From Methylovorus sp. MM2 (GTDB lineage: Bacteria > Pseudomonadota > Gammaproteobacteria > Burkholderiales > Methylophilaceae), in NCBI RefSeq assembly GCF_001648895.1, contig NZ_LXUF01000001.1, positions 992,001-1,056,000 of the forward strand: DNA of 64,000 nucleotides. The letters are read 5' to 3'. Under the pieces are notes generated by a model. The model did no database searches. It had not been told where the DNA came from and saw only the letters and a program-made list of their open reading frames with translations. This document shows positions 1-10,195 of this stretch, piece by piece. Position numbers and translations under genes: made by a program. The stretch's first letter is position 1, and each line of letters opens with the position of its first letter.

Positions 1-1218
1 CTCTACCAGCACCACCGCACTATCGATGATGATACCGAAGTCGACCGCGCCGAGAGATATCAGGTTGGCTGAGACCCCACGGATATTCATGATGATGAAG
101 GCGAAGAGCAGTGACAGTGGAATCACCGATGCCACGATCAATGCCGCTCGCCAGTTACGTAGGAAGATGATCAATATCGTCACCACAAGAAAAGCGCCGA
201 CAATCAGGTTTTCTGTCACCGTATGCACCGTATGGTGGATAAGGTTGGTGCGGTCATAAAAGGGCACGATTTTCACCCCCGCCGGAAGTTTCTCATTCAC
301 TTCTTTGACTTTATCTTGCAATGCCTCGATCACTTTGGCAGGGTTTTGACCTTTGCTCATGATGACGATACCTTCGATGACATCATCTTGATCATTAAAG
401 GCGACGATGCCGGAACGTGGTCTATCACCGATCTCAACTGCCCCAATATCGCTAATCAGGATAGGTTTGCCGCCGCGCGAGGTGATGACGGTTTGCGCAA
501 TGTCATCCAGACTCTTATATAACCCGATGCCGCGCACGACCAGTGATTCATCGCCCCTATGCATCAATCCACCACCTACGTTGGTGCTATTACCTGCAAG
601 CGCCTGATTGACTTGGTCGATACTCAGGTCGAATTTTTTGAGCAGATAAGGATCTATTTTTACTTGATATTCTTTGACTGCGCCGCCGAAACTGGTGATA
701 TCTGCAACCCCCGGCACGGTACGTAATACAGGGGTGATCGCCCAATCCTGCAGCGCGCGAATCTCACGCTGTGGCATATCTTTAGGTGCTTCTACCAAAT
801 AACGGAATATCTCACCGACTGCGGTCGAGAGTGGCGCTAATGTTGGCTGGTAACCCGGTGGCAGGTCTGCACCTTGTAATCGTTCAAGCACTTGCTGACG
901 TGCGAAGTAGTCATCTGTATGTTCTGAGAACGTTAGCGTGATGACTGAAAGACCCGTGATAGAAACAGAGCGCATCTGCATCAGATGCGGTACACCGCTC
1001 ATCTCATGTTCGATGGGCAGTGTGACCACCCGCTCGACCTCTTCAGGTGCCAATCCCGTTGCTTGCGTCACGATACCCACGTGCACGTCTTCTACATCAG
1101 GAAAAGCCTCAATAGGCATATCGCTGACGGCAAACCAGCCAGCAATGATCAGCGCCGCTGTAGCGAGCAGCACGAATGCCCGCTGTTGCAGGGAGAATGT
1201 AATGATCTTTTCTAACAT
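1..1218 (-). CDS. czcA: Heavy-metal efflux RND transporter, inner-membrane pump (CzcA/CusA family), N-terminal part
   Basis: Inner-membrane proton-driven pump of a tripartite metal-ion exporter. I translated the minus strand from the ATG at 1218: 406 codons stay open to the window edge, so the C-terminal part (HME-RND pumps are usually about 1,000-1,050 residues) is outside. The protein begins MLEKIITFSLQQRAFVLL, typical of the family, with TM1 and then the periplasmic porter domain (motifs DMPIEAFPDVED and LPIEHEMSG). Near the cut end is the TM4-type motif GAVDFGIIIDSAVVLVE with the acidic proton-relay residues expected of HME-RND pumps. The ATG overlaps the czcB stop by one base (TAATG), so it is translationally coupled as the last of czcCBA. 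The metal cannot be told from this half; CzcA, CusA and CnrA types are all possible. Confidence 0.93.
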   Translation of the reverse strand, partial: MLEKIITFSLQQRAFVLLATAALIIAGWFAVSDMPIEAFPDVEDVHVGIVTQATGLAPEEVERVVTLPIEHEMSGVPHLMQMRSVSITGLSVITLTFSEHTDDYFARQQVLERLQGADLPPGYQPTLAPLSTAVGEIFRYLVEAPKDMPQREIRALQDWAITPVLRTVPGVADITSFGGAVKEYQVKIDPYLLKKFDLSIDQVNQALAGNSTNVGGGLMHRGDESLVVRGIGLYKSLDDIAQTVITSRGGKPILISDIGAVEIGDRPRSGIVAFNDQDDVIEGIVIMSKGQNPAKVIEALQDKVKEVNEKLPAGVKIVPFYDRTNLIHHTVHTVTENLIVGAFLVVTILIIFLRNWRAALIVASVIPLSLLFAFIIMNIRGVSANLISLGAVDFGIIIDSAVVLVE

Positions 1219-2339
1219 TATTTGCCTGCTGATAATTCAGAGTTAAGAAGAATCGCGCCAGATGTAACCAAGCGATCACCGACTTGGAGACCTTCTTTTA
1301 CTGTAGCGAAATCGCGCGCTTGTGTATTCAAGGTAACACGCCGCTTCTTGATGTGCCCGGGGGAGACTTCTACAAATACGTAGCTATATAGCCCTTCTGT
1401 AATCAGCGCGCTGTTAGGCAGGCGAATAACTTTGTTGTTGTTATTGCTAAGCGGGGTAATGCGCGCATACATTTCGGGTTTCAGCTTGCCCTTTCCCTCA
1501 AGGACGATACAACGGACCGGTATTCGGCGTGTCGTTGGCTCTACCATCGCACCGATAGATTGCACTTTGCCGGAGAAGCTTTCGTTAGGGTAGGCATCTA
1601 CCTCGATGCTCAGCATTTGGCCTTCAGTGACTTTGTTTAGATCACGTTCCGGTAAATCTATGCTTGCCCATAAATGGCTAGGGTCGGTGATGATGAACAG
1701 CGGTGAAGGTGCATCAGGCCGCACTTCACTACCAGGGTTGATCTGTCGGTCAACGATCACGCCGCCGATCGGTGCGCGTAGCGTAAAGCTTTCGTTGTTA
1801 GACGCACTGCTCACACTGCCAAGATTCTTTAATCTGGCGCGGGCACGTTGGGCTTCAGCACCTGCTTCAGCCATCTCTGCCTGACTATTCTCATATTCCT
1901 TTTGTGCTATTACGCCGCCTTCAAGCAGCATACGGCTGCGTTCCAAGGCCTGTTTCTTCAGTTGCAGGTCAGCATCAGCTTTGCGTGAGTCAGCAACTGC
2001 ACTGCCTAAGTCTGGTGAATCCAAGACCATCAGCACTTGACCTGCTTTTACCTTATCACCAATCTGTGCGTTGATTTGTAATGCACGCCCAATGACGGGG
2101 GAGGTGATGCGTGCTGTGTAATTCTCATCGAAGCTGATCTTGCCATTGAGTGGTTCAGCTGCTGGGGCCGCTACTTCGATCACCGATTCTATTTTTAGAT
2201 TAGCCAGTTGTGGAGAGTCTGCTGGCAGGATGATCTCATCCTGACTGACAGGTTGTTTGCTAGCAGCCATCGCCATAGGCATAGTTGCGATAGTAAAGAG
2301 TGACGTTATCCCTAATGTCAGGTGTATAAAGCGATTCAT
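1218..2339 (-). CDS. czcB: Efflux RND transporter periplasmic adaptor subunit (CzcB family)
   Basis: Membrane-fusion protein that bridges the CzcA pump and the outer-membrane channel in the periplasm. The frame is open further upstream, but I place the start at the ATG at 2339: it overlaps the czcC stop (ATGA) and gives a clean signal peptide, with hydrophobic residues about 5-20 and cleavage after AMA. The protein is 373 residues. It has a biotinyl-lipoyl half-motif (IGDKVKAGQVLMVLDSPDLG), a coiled-coil hairpin rich in Ala, Glu and Lys (about 120-170), then the second lipoyl half (LRAPIGGVIVDRQI) and a beta-barrel domain. No C-terminal His-rich metal-binding extension is seen. It is the middle gene of czcCBA. 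Confidence 0.93.
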   Translation of the reverse strand: MNRFIHLTLGITSLFTIATMPMAMAASKQPVSQDEIILPADSPQLANLKIESVIEVAAPAAEPLNGKISFDENYTARITSPVIGRALQINAQIGDKVKAGQVLMVLDSPDLGSAVADSRKADADLQLKKQALERSRMLLEGGVIAQKEYENSQAEMAEAGAEAQRARARLKNLGSVSSASNNESFTLRAPIGGVIVDRQINPGSEVRPDAPSPLFIITDPSHLWASIDLPERDLNKVTEGQMLSIEVDAYPNESFSGKVQSIGAMVEPTTRRIPVRCIVLEGKGKLKPEMYARITPLSNNNNKVIRLPNSALITEGLYSYVFVEVSPGHIKKRRVTLNTQARDFATVKEGLQVGDRLVTSGAILLNSELSAGK

Positions 2340-3619
2340 TGTGCGTCCTCGGGGGTAATAGCTGCTTGCCATGCGGCAAGGGATTTTGCATAGTCTGCAC
2401 GTACAGTGGCGGCATCAAGTTCGACTGCGCGCAATACACGGCGAGCATCCAGCAGGTCAGTTACGTCCATCGCGCCATGTTTGTAGGCAAATTCGGCTGC
2501 ATCTGCACTTTTTTTGGCATCTGCGAGCATCTCCTGGTCATAACGCCTGACTTTGTCTATAGATGATTCCAAGTCGGCACGCGCACGGGTGATCTCGCCT
2601 GTTGCCGTTGCGCGGACTTGCTCTAATGATTCCAATGCGCTGGTATAAGCCACTTGTGAGCGCGCGATCTCACCTTGATACTGGTAATTACTTAAGAGTG
2701 GAAAACTGACGCCAGCGCCGACCGTGTTACGGCTATCGTTCGGGTAGTGTTCATACTGTACGCCTACTGTAATGTCACGGGTATTCAGTGACTCGGCGAG
2801 TTGTCGAGATTCATCTGCCAATTGCACACGGCTTTGCGCCGCGCGTACATCCGGGCGTTGGTCAACGACCTTATCGATCTCTACCAATGCGGTATCTTGG
2901 TCGTCGGTTGATGGCCAATTGTCCGTTGCGCTCAGGTTTCGAGCGTCATTATCCTTACCGATGAGATAAGCGAGTAAAGATTGCGCTTTTTCTTTATCTG
3001 CTTTTGCCTGGCGCACGTCATTTTGCGCCCGCATTGCATCGATGCGGATGCGCGATACATCCGTTGCAGCAATGTCGCCCGCTTTGAATCGTAATTGCGC
3101 TGCATCCAAGCTCTTTTGATAAAGATCAACGTTATTTTGTTGAATACCTTCTTTGTCCTGCGCCAATAGCAGATCATAGTAAGCAGAGCGTAAGGCGTAT
3201 TTTTGCTGGCGTACGGTATCTGTCAGATCGAATTCACTGGCTTTTAGCGCATTATCTGCCGCAGCCATTCTGAGTTGACGTTTACTGCCACGCTCAATGA
3301 GTTGATCGATGCGGATGATAGAGTCCAGTGTCTTGTCGTCCAGCCCACCATTGCCATTGCTTTGACGAAGTCTGAAATTGGTCGAGCTTAGAGATAGTGT
3401 AGGGTTGGGTCTTTGTGCCGCAGATAAGGTATCAGCCTGCGAGCCTTCTACTAGTCGTTTCGCTGCGATGAGTTCCCGATTGTTGCTTGTGAAAAGCTGT
3501 TCAGCCTGTTGAAGGCTTAAGCGGTCAAGTGAAATATCCCCCAAATCGGCAGACATGCCAGCTAATGGAAACAACAAAGAGACAACAAGCACGCTAGTTA
3601 TTTTTATGCGATGCTTCAT
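2336..3619 (-). CDS. czcC: TolC-family outer-membrane channel of the metal efflux system (CzcC-like)
   Basis: Outer-membrane factor that forms the exit duct of the tripartite metal exporter. It has 427 residues with a signal peptide at about 1-23 (MKHRIKITSVLVVSLLFPLAG, cleavage near SADLG). Two repeated OEP halves follow, rich in heptad-like Ala/Gln/Arg helices (for example SLDAAQLRFKAGDIAATDVSR and DAAEFAYKHGAMDVTDLLDA), the canonical TolC internal duplication. It is the first gene of czcC-czcB-czcA, preceded by an AGGTGG ribosome binding site. Its stop overlaps the czcB start. No metal-responsive regulator gene (MerR, CzcRS) is seen within the window. Confidence 0.92.
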   Translation of the reverse strand: MKHRIKITSVLVVSLLFPLAGMSADLGDISLDRLSLQQAEQLFTSNNRELIAAKRLVEGSQADTLSAAQRPNPTLSLSSTNFRLRQSNGNGGLDDKTLDSIIRIDQLIERGSKRQLRMAAADNALKASEFDLTDTVRQQKYALRSAYYDLLLAQDKEGIQQNNVDLYQKSLDAAQLRFKAGDIAATDVSRIRIDAMRAQNDVRQAKADKEKAQSLLAYLIGKDNDARNLSATDNWPSTDDQDTALVEIDKVVDQRPDVRAAQSRVQLADESRQLAESLNTRDITVGVQYEHYPNDSRNTVGAGVSFPLLSNYQYQGEIARSQVAYTSALESLEQVRATATGEITRARADLESSIDKVRRYDQEMLADAKKSADAAEFAYKHGAMDVTDLLDARRVLRAVELDAATVRADYAKSLAAWQAAITPEDAQ

Positions 3620-3667
3620 AAAGCCACCTTTAAATCATTTGAGTGACATGGATATAAAAAACTATCA

Positions 3668-3673
3668 ATTATA
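3668..3673 (-). promoter_or_regulatory. Candidate -10 box upstream of czcCBA
   Basis: A perfect TATAAT on the minus strand lies about 50 bases before the czcC start. No convincing -35 box is found 16-18 bases upstream, which would fit an activator-dependent promoter. The rest of 3620-3768 shows nothing clear. Confidence 0.3.
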
Positions 3674-3768
3674 GTCTTGCATAACTCACGAGCTAGGATT
3701 CACTTCATGAGGTACATGACATGGACATATACGCTTTCAAAATAATTCAGTTTTACAAAAAATATATT

Positions 3769-4308
3769 TTAAGCTTTAAGCAGTACGATGACGGCGCCGC
3801 TACCACCATCATTCGCTCTTGCTTGCGCATAGGCAATTACCTCATCTTTTTGCATCAACCAATGCCGCAATTTATGTTTCAGTACAGGCTCACGATTCTT
3901 TGAGCCCAAGCCTTTGCCGTGCACGATACGCACACAGCGTATGCCTCTTTTTTTACATTCTGCGAGAAACGTCGCGACATACAACCGTGCCTCGTCACTG
4001 ATCATGCCATGCAGATCAATCGCTGCTTGCACTACCCAGTGGCCGCGCCTTAGCTTGCTTAATATGTCGGGAGAATGACCTTCTCGGATATATAGCAACT
4101 CTTCGCCGCTTTCAAGTTCATGCGAGGGGATATAGCCATCACTTAGCGAGTCAACCAGTGCCTGCTGTTCGTCGCGTATAAATTGCTGGGGGATTGGTTT
4201 GGGTTTTGGCTGGCTGTGGTGCAAGCGGGTTGCTTTTAATGGGCGTGCACCTTTTACCGCTTCGCGGAATAGGGTGTCATCATCATCGTTGTCGTTTGAG
4301 TGTTCCAT
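3769..4308 (-). CDS. Smr (small MutS-related) domain protein
   Basis: Smr-domain proteins act as nucleases or nucleic-acid binding factors; the cellular role of this proteobacterial type is not settled. The C-terminal half carries the signature IDLHGM, then RCVRIVHGKG, and ends with GGSGAVIVLLKA. The N-terminal half is acidic then basic and Pro-rich (DNDDDDTLF; HHSQPKPKPIPQ) and is likely disordered. I start at the ATG at 4308 (179 residues); the reading frame extends three codons to a TTG at 4317, which is less likely. It lies downstream of trxB on the same strand, but a terminator-like hairpin separates them, so it may have its own promoter. Confidence 0.85.
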   Translation of the reverse strand: MEHSNDNDDDDTLFREAVKGARPLKATRLHHSQPKPKPIPQQFIRDEQQALVDSLSDGYIPSHELESGEELLYIREGHSPDILSKLRRGHWVVQAAIDLHGMISDEARLYVATFLAECKKRGIRCVRIVHGKGLGSKNREPVLKHKLRHWLMQKDEVIAYAQARANDGGSGAVIVLLKA

Positions 4309-4322
4309 GATATTCAACGCAC

Positions 4323-4369
4323 AAATAAAAACGCACGGGAGTAGCGCTATATTGCCACAACCGTGCGTC
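4323..4369 (-). terminator. Rho-independent terminator of trxB
   Basis: On the minus strand, ACGCACGG and CCGTGCGT form an 8-bp stem around a 22-base loop, followed directly by TTTTTATTTG. It lies about 30 bases after the trxB stop codon. Confidence 0.7.
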
Positions 4370-4400
4370 TTCTACTGCAATTGCTTGATGAATCTATAGG

Positions 4401-5369
<969 letters not shown>

Positions 5370-5448
5370 TCAAATCTAAATTTAATTCAGTGTTGCTTTG
5401 CTTAACGCTATTCAATAACTTGTTTCTCTAGTTTATTGCCTAGCAGAT

Positions 5449-5916
5449 TTATTTCTCTAGCAAGCTGCGCAACATCCATGCAGTTTTTTCATGTAACTGC
5501 AAACGCTGGGTCAATAGATCGGCACTTGCCTCATCTGCTGCTTTATCTACTACCGGAAACACCGAGCGCGCTGTGCGAACCACAGCTTCGTGGCCAGCAA
5601 CCAGTTCGCGGATCATATCTTGCGCTTTTGGCACGCTTTCACTTTCCTGAATCGATGCCAGTTTGATAAAGTCGCGATAAGTGCCCGGCGCGTAGAAATC
5701 CAGTGAACGGATACGCTCTGCAACCAAGTCGACCGCCAAAGCCAGTTCTGTATATTGCGCCTCAAACATCAAATGCAATGTATTGAACATCGGGCCTGTG
5801 ACGTTCCAATGGAAATAATGTGTCTTCAGGTACAGGGTATATGTGTCTGCCAGCAGGCGGGATAAGCCTTCAGCGATTTTCTTGCGGTCTTTTTCATTAA
5901 TACCAATATCTACCAT
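5449..5916 (-). CDS. dps: Dps-family DNA-binding ferritin-like protein
   Basis: Dodecameric miniferritin that oxidises and stores iron using peroxide and can protect DNA. It has 155 residues. The helix carrying the ferroxidase ligands is recognisable ([20 protein letters not shown], followed by the Asp/Glu-containing [12 protein letters not shown]). The N-terminus is short and only mildly basic, so DNA binding through a Lys-rich tail is less certain. It has a strong AAGGAG ribosome binding site. It lies between oxyR (upstream, same strand) and trxB, which fits hydrogen-peroxide induction. Confidence 0.95.
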   Translation of the reverse strand: MVDIGINEKDRKKIAEGLSRLLADTYTLYLKTHYFHWNVTGPMFNTLHLMFEAQYTELALAVDLVAERIRSLDFYAPGTYRDFIKLASIQESESVPKAQDMIRELVAGHEAVVRTARSVFPVVDKAADEASADLLTQRLQLHEKTAWMLRSLLEK

Positions 5917-5961
5917 TTTATTCTCCTTGAATGCGCTTCGTTGGTTTTTCAGGTTATTTTG

Positions 5962-5967
5962 ATTCTA
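5962..5967 (-). promoter_or_regulatory. Candidate -10 box of dps
   Basis: TAGAAT on the minus strand lies about 45 bases before the dps start, with no good -35 at 17 bases. Poor -35 boxes are common at OxyR-activated promoters. Two CTAT elements lie just upstream, but their spacing does not match the canonical OxyR site. Confidence 0.3.
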
Positions 5968-6041
5968 AGATTTTGAGTAATCATAGGTTCGCGTAAGCAA
6001 TAGTGCAAATTGATTGTATAAATTAAACCAATTAGTTTTAC

Positions 6042-7001
6042 CTATAGTTCTTTAGGTGCTTGATTTTGCGATAAAGACGAATCCAAAGGCAATATGCCAC
6101 TCAATTTGATACTCATGATAGCTTGCCTTACAAGCTCTATCGCCTCTGGTCGGGGGAATGATTTACGCCATGCTAGAGCAACGCGTCGACTCGGTGCGGG
6201 CTGAGTAAAAGGTTTGAATGTCAGCATCCGGTTTTCTTCCCGTGTAGGAATACAAGCGGTAGATGGCAGCACTGTCATACCAACGCCCGAGGCCACCATG
6301 TAACGTATCGTTTCCAATGAGCTGCCTTCAAGTGTTTGTTGTACACCGCTGGCTGTCTGGGTGTTACCCAGTTGTGGACACATCTTCAATACTTGGTCGC
6401 GGAAGCAATGCCCTGTGCCTAATAACAGTACAGTCTCGTCACCTAATGTTGCTGGGTCTATCGCAGATTTATCACTCCACGCATGTTGTGATGGTAATGC
6501 AAGCTGGAAAGGCTCATCGTAAAGCGTTGTAGTTTCAATCCCCGGCTCTGAGAATGGTAACGAGATAATAATTACATCCAGTTTCCCGCGCTTTAGTTGT
6601 TCACGCAGGTCAGAGGTATAACTTTCCTGAATGATCAATTGCATCGCAGGCGCTTTTTTGCGAATGAATGGCAGCATCTTGGGCAAGAGATACGGCCCTA
6701 TCGTATAGATTGCGCCTATGCGTAAAGGATGGGCGAGTGGGTCACCACTGCGTTGAGCAATAGACTGTATCGCTTCAGCCTGCTCGATAATGCGTGCCGC
6801 CTGCGCGACAATTTGCTCGCCTACTGGGGTCAGTGTGATCTCATTGGAGCTGCGCTCAAAAATGGCGATGCCCAGTTCTTCCTCAAGCTTCTTGATACCC
6901 ACGCTCAGTGTTGGCTGGCTGACGAAGCAAGCCTCCGCCGCACGGCCAAAATGGCGTTCACGTGATACGGCTAGCACATAGCGAAGTTCCGTTAGGGTCA
7001 T
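6042..7001 (-). CDS. oxyR: Hydrogen-peroxide-inducible LysR-type regulator OxyR
   Basis: Transcription activator that senses peroxide through a disulfide. It has 319 residues: a LysR winged-helix domain at 1-60 (LRYVLAVSRERHFGRAAEA; SQPTLSVGIKKLEEELG) and a substrate-binding fold. The redox pair is visible in GHCFRDQVLKMC at Cys199 and Cys208, exactly the E. coli numbering, which separates OxyR from other LysR proteins. It is upstream of dps and trxB on the same strand and divergent from ftsK. The C-terminal tail after about residue 300 (LPLDSSLSQNQAPKEL) is not part of the core fold. Confidence 0.96.
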   Translation of the reverse strand: MTLTELRYVLAVSRERHFGRAAEACFVSQPTLSVGIKKLEEELGIAIFERSSNEITLTPVGEQIVAQAARIIEQAEAIQSIAQRSGDPLAHPLRIGAIYTIGPYLLPKMLPFIRKKAPAMQLIIQESYTSDLREQLKRGKLDVIIISLPFSEPGIETTTLYDEPFQLALPSQHAWSDKSAIDPATLGDETVLLLGTGHCFRDQVLKMCPQLGNTQTASGVQQTLEGSSLETIRYMVASGVGMTVLPSTACIPTREENRMLTFKPFTQPAPSRRVALAWRKSFPRPEAIELVRQAIMSIKLSGILPLDSSLSQNQAPKEL

Positions 7002-7066
7002 GCAAGTAAGGTGTAAGAATGCAAAACATCATTTTACCCGCAATAGATAGCTTCTACGCAGGCTTA

Positions 7067-7094
7067 TTGATACTGCTATACTTGTTGATATAAT
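7067..7094 (+). promoter_or_regulatory. Sigma-70 promoter of ftsK
   Basis: TTGATA at 7067-7072 and TATAAT at 7089-7094 with a 16-base spacer. Predicted transcription start is near 7101, giving a leader of about 30 bases before the ftsK start. Confidence 0.65.
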
Positions 7095-7131
7095 CAAATC
7101 CAATATTCTTGTCTCGGGCAATCAAACTATC

Positions 7132-9438
7132 TTGTTTTTCTCGAAAAATAAACTGCCACTCAATAGTCGTCGCGAAGTTGCGCCACCGCCATCTGAAGGT
7201 ACAGGGCTTATCAAAGAAGCGTGGTGGCTGGCATTAGTTGTTGTCGGCATCTACCTCACGGTTATCCTCGCCACCTACCAGCCGCAAGATCCATCATGGT
7301 CGCATAGCGCAAGCAATAGTGATGTGGTACATAACGCTGGCGGAACAGTCGGTGCGTGGCTATCCGATATCCTGTTATTCCTGTTTGGATTTTCTGCATG
7401 GTGGTGGGCTGTATTTGCTTTTTACGCCATCTGGCTCGTGTATTTGCGCTTGGAAGTCGTGGCTGCGAGTGAGCGCCCATTGCTTCTTTTTAATATTGTC
7501 GGCTTCTTCATGTTGCTGGCTGCTTCATGCGCACTAGAGTTCGGCCATCTTGTTCACCTGCCTGCTGAGTTGCCTTCCGCGTCTGGCGGTATGTTAGGTT
7601 CCGTGCTTGATGGACTCCTGCAATCCATGCTTGGTTTTACCGGATCAACGATGATCCTGCTGTTACTGATGGCAACGGGTTTTAGCCTATTTACGGGCTG
7701 GTCATGGATCGTCATGACAGAAAAGCTAGGTGGTGCACTTGAGAGTAGTTATTTCTTTATCCAGAATAAACTGCAAGATCGCCAAGATAGAAAATTAGGC
7801 CGTGTCGCCGAGCAGTTGCGTGAAGAGTTCGTAGATAGCGAACGCAAACGCACTGAAGACAGGCCGCCCGTACAGATAGAAGTGCCAGTACTTGAGATTG
7901 CAAAAAGTGATCGAGTTGAAAAAGAGCGCCAAAGCCCTCTATTCGAGACCATGCCTGATTCTCCATTGCCGCCATTACACTTATTGGATGAACCAACAGG
8001 CGCGGTCGAAGTGCAATCTGCTGAAACACTCGATTTCACTTCCCGCCTGATTGAGCGAAAGCTCATGGATTTCGGTATCGAAGTGAAAGTCATCACCGCA
8101 TTACCGGGTCCTGTGATTACACGCTATGAGCTTGAGCCAGCAGCTGGTGTAAAAGGTAGTCAGGTAGCTAACCTCTCGAAAGACTTGGCACGTGCGCTAT
8201 CAGTAGTGAGTATTCGCGTGGTCGAAACCATTCCCGGCAAAGCCTATATGGGGTTGGAGATACCCAATCCTAAACGGCAGATCGTTTTCTTATCTGAGAT
8301 ATTAGGCTCGCAAGTCTATGCCGATGTCACCTCTCCGTTAGCTATCGCGATGGGTAAGGATATCGCGGGCAAACCTGTGGTCGCTGATTTGGCAAAAATG
8401 CCACACGTGCTGGTTGCCGGTACGACAGGTTCAGGCAAATCCGTTGCCATCAATGCCATGATCCTGAGTCTTTTGTATAAAGCAGAACCCAGCAAAGTGC
8501 GATTGATCCTGATCGACCCTAAGATGCTGGAGTTATCTGTTTATGAAGGCATCCCGCATTTGCTCGCACCAGTCATTACTGATATGCGTCAGGCAGGTAA
8601 TGCACTTAACTGGTCAGTTGCCGAGATGGAGCGCCGTTATAAGCTGATGTCGGTGCTTGGTGTGCGTAACCTTGCGGGTTATAACCAAAAGATACGCGAT
8701 GCTGAAAAAGAGGGCACCTCCATTCCTCATCCATTCACGCTTACGCCAGAGAGTCCTGAGCCATTAGAAGAGCTGCCATTGATTGTAGTCGTGATTGATG
8801 AGCTTGCCGATTTGATGATGGTTGTTGGCAAAAAAGTCGAAGAGCCTATCGCTAGGCTTGCGCAAAAAGCACGTGCCTGCGGCATTCACTTGGTTGTTGC
8901 TACGCAGCGTCCATCGGTCGATGTGATTACCGGACTTATTAAAGCGAATATTCCAACCCGCGTCGCCTTCCAGGTTTCCAGTAAGATAGATTCCCGAACT
9001 ATTCTCGATCAAATGGGTGCCGAAGCCTTGTTGGGGCAGGGAGATATGCTCTATCAACCCCCTGGCACCAGCTATCCGCAGCGTATCCATGGGGCGTTCG
9101 TTTCTGATCAAGAAGTGCATCGCGTCGTCGAGCACATCAAGTCACTAGGTGAGCCAAATTACATTGAAGGCATTCTCACAGGCGGTGTTGATGAAAATGC
9201 TGAGGGCGGATTATCTGGCGAATCAGGTTCAGGTAGCGAAGCTGATCCTCTTTACGATGAAGCCGTTGCTATCGTCCTCAAAAGTCGCCGTGCCTCCATC
9301 TCTGCGGTTCAGCGCAATCTACGCATAGGCTATAACCGCGCTGCTCGATTAATAGAAGAAATGGAGCGGGCAGGCCTTGTATCTGCCATGCAGAGTAACG
9401 GTAATCGCGAAGTGCTCGCCCCTAATAACCAAGAGTAA
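7132..9438 (+). CDS. ftsK: DNA translocase FtsK
   Basis: Septal DNA pump that clears and aligns chromosome termini during division. It has 768 residues, shorter than E. coli FtsK because the linker is short. N-terminal TM helices lie between about 28 and 200, followed by a charged linker (205-290), the motor domain with Walker [17 protein letters not shown] (about 428), Walker [15 protein letters not shown], and a C-terminal gamma winged helix ([20 protein letters not shown]). No ATG precedes TM1 in frame; after the in-frame stop at 7048-7050 the only usable start is TTG at 7132, suggesting weak initiation. It is two bases from lolA. Confidence 0.96.
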   Translation: MFFSKNKLPLNSRREVAPPPSEGTGLIKEAWWLALVVVGIYLTVILATYQPQDPSWSHSASNSDVVHNAGGTVGAWLSDILLFLFGFSAWWWAVFAFYAIWLVYLRLEVVAASERPLLLFNIVGFFMLLAASCALEFGHLVHLPAELPSASGGMLGSVLDGLLQSMLGFTGSTMILLLLMATGFSLFTGWSWIVMTEKLGGALESSYFFIQNKLQDRQDRKLGRVAEQLREEFVDSERKRTEDRPPVQIEVPVLEIAKSDRVEKERQSPLFETMPDSPLPPLHLLDEPTGAVEVQSAETLDFTSRLIERKLMDFGIEVKVITALPGPVITRYELEPAAGVKGSQVANLSKDLARALSVVSIRVVETIPGKAYMGLEIPNPKRQIVFLSEILGSQVYADVTSPLAIAMGKDIAGKPVVADLAKMPHVLVAGTTGSGKSVAINAMILSLLYKAEPSKVRLILIDPKMLELSVYEGIPHLLAPVITDMRQAGNALNWSVAEMERRYKLMSVLGVRNLAGYNQKIRDAEKEGTSIPHPFTLTPESPEPLEELPLIVVVIDELADLMMVVGKKVEEPIARLAQKARACGIHLVVATQRPSVDVITGLIKANIPTRVAFQVSSKIDSRTILDQMGAEALLGQGDMLYQPPGTSYPQRIHGAFVSDQEVHRVVEHIKSLGEPNYIEGILTGGVDENAEGGLSGESGSGSEADPLYDEAVAIVLKSRRASISAVQRNLRIGYNRAARLIEEMERAGLVSAMQSNGNREVLAPNNQE

Positions 9439-9440
9439 TC

Positions 9441-10046
9441 ATGAAACAGCTATTCATCATCATCCTAGCAATCCCCACATTAGCCTTTGCTGGTGGTATG
9501 GATAGGCTAAAAGCCTTTTACCAGAATACGACTTCCATGCGTGCTAATTTTAATCAGACCGTGGTGGATAGCCAGGGCCGCAAGGTGCAAGAAGTCACTG
9601 GCACCATGCAATTGCAACGTCCGGGTAAGTTTCGTTGGGACTACAACAAACCCTATGTGCAACAGATTGTCGGCGATGGCGAAAAGGTATGGTTATATGA
9701 CCCTGACCTTAATCAGGTAACTGTTCGTCCCCTAAGTAAAACCTTAGGTTCCAGCCCAGCATCTTTGCTTGCTGGCAGCAAAGATATGGAAAAAAGCTTT
9801 ACGATTAAAGATGAAGGTCGTCAGGACGATCTCGATTGGGTGCAAGCCACACCTAAAGATGCGGATAGTGGTTTTGAGCGCGTATATCTGGGGTTCAAAG
9901 AAGACGCATTGCAACAGATGGAGCTGCATGACAGTTTTGGTCACATTACAGTGATCGAATTTACCAAGCTTGAACGTAATCAAAAACCAAATGCCCAAGC
10001 CTTCCGCTTCACCGTGCCTGCTGGCGCCGATGTCGTAGGCGAGTAG
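9441..10046 (+). CDS. lolA: Outer-membrane lipoprotein carrier protein LolA
   Basis: Periplasmic chaperone that takes mature lipoproteins from LolCDE to LolB at the outer membrane. It has 201 residues with a signal peptide at about 1-17 (MKQLFIIILAIPTLAFAGG). The LolA fold is recognisable from SMRANFNQTVVDSQGRKVQE, the conserved PGKFRWDYNKPY with the functional Arg, and VWLYDPDLNQVTVRPL. It follows ftsK by two bases (coupled). In many beta- and gammaproteobacteria rarA and serS follow directly; here a three-gene cassette intervenes. Confidence 0.96.
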   Translation: MKQLFIIILAIPTLAFAGGMDRLKAFYQNTTSMRANFNQTVVDSQGRKVQEVTGTMQLQRPGKFRWDYNKPYVQQIVGDGEKVWLYDPDLNQVTVRPLSKTLGSSPASLLAGSKDMEKSFTIKDEGRQDDLDWVQATPKDADSGFERVYLGFKEDALQQMELHDSFGHITVIEFTKLERNQKPNAQAFRFTVPAGADVVGE

Positions 10047-10139
10047 CTAATTGCTTGGATTTTATGTTGCATCCCTGCAACAGGATTACTTAATTTTACG
10101 ATTGATAAACAATCAATTTCTTGTTACTGTAAACAAAAA

Positions 10140-10167
10140 ACATAATGTTTATGTATAGTTACATAAA
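10140..10167. promoter_or_regulatory. Inverted-repeat operator candidate upstream of the TPR-barrel/FecR genes
   Basis: TTTATGTA (10148-10155) and TACATAAA (10160-10167) form a perfect 8-bp inverted repeat around TAGT. A third half-site, ACATAA at 10140-10145, pairs equally well with TTATGT at 10149-10154. The cluster lies 28 bases before the TPR-barrel gene and overlaps the likely promoter, so it could be a repressor or activator site. No regulator gene is adjacent. Confidence 0.4.
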
Positions 10168-10195
10168 AATGCCAATTAAATCAGGGACGGTTTAA

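Noticed and set aside
5970-6005. Canonical OxyR box before dps
   Set aside because: CTAT elements are present but their spacing (17 bases from start to start) does not match the ATAG-N7-CTAT pattern.
8764-9135. Minus-strand reading frame of 123 codons
   Set aside because: Antisense shadow within the ftsK motor domain.
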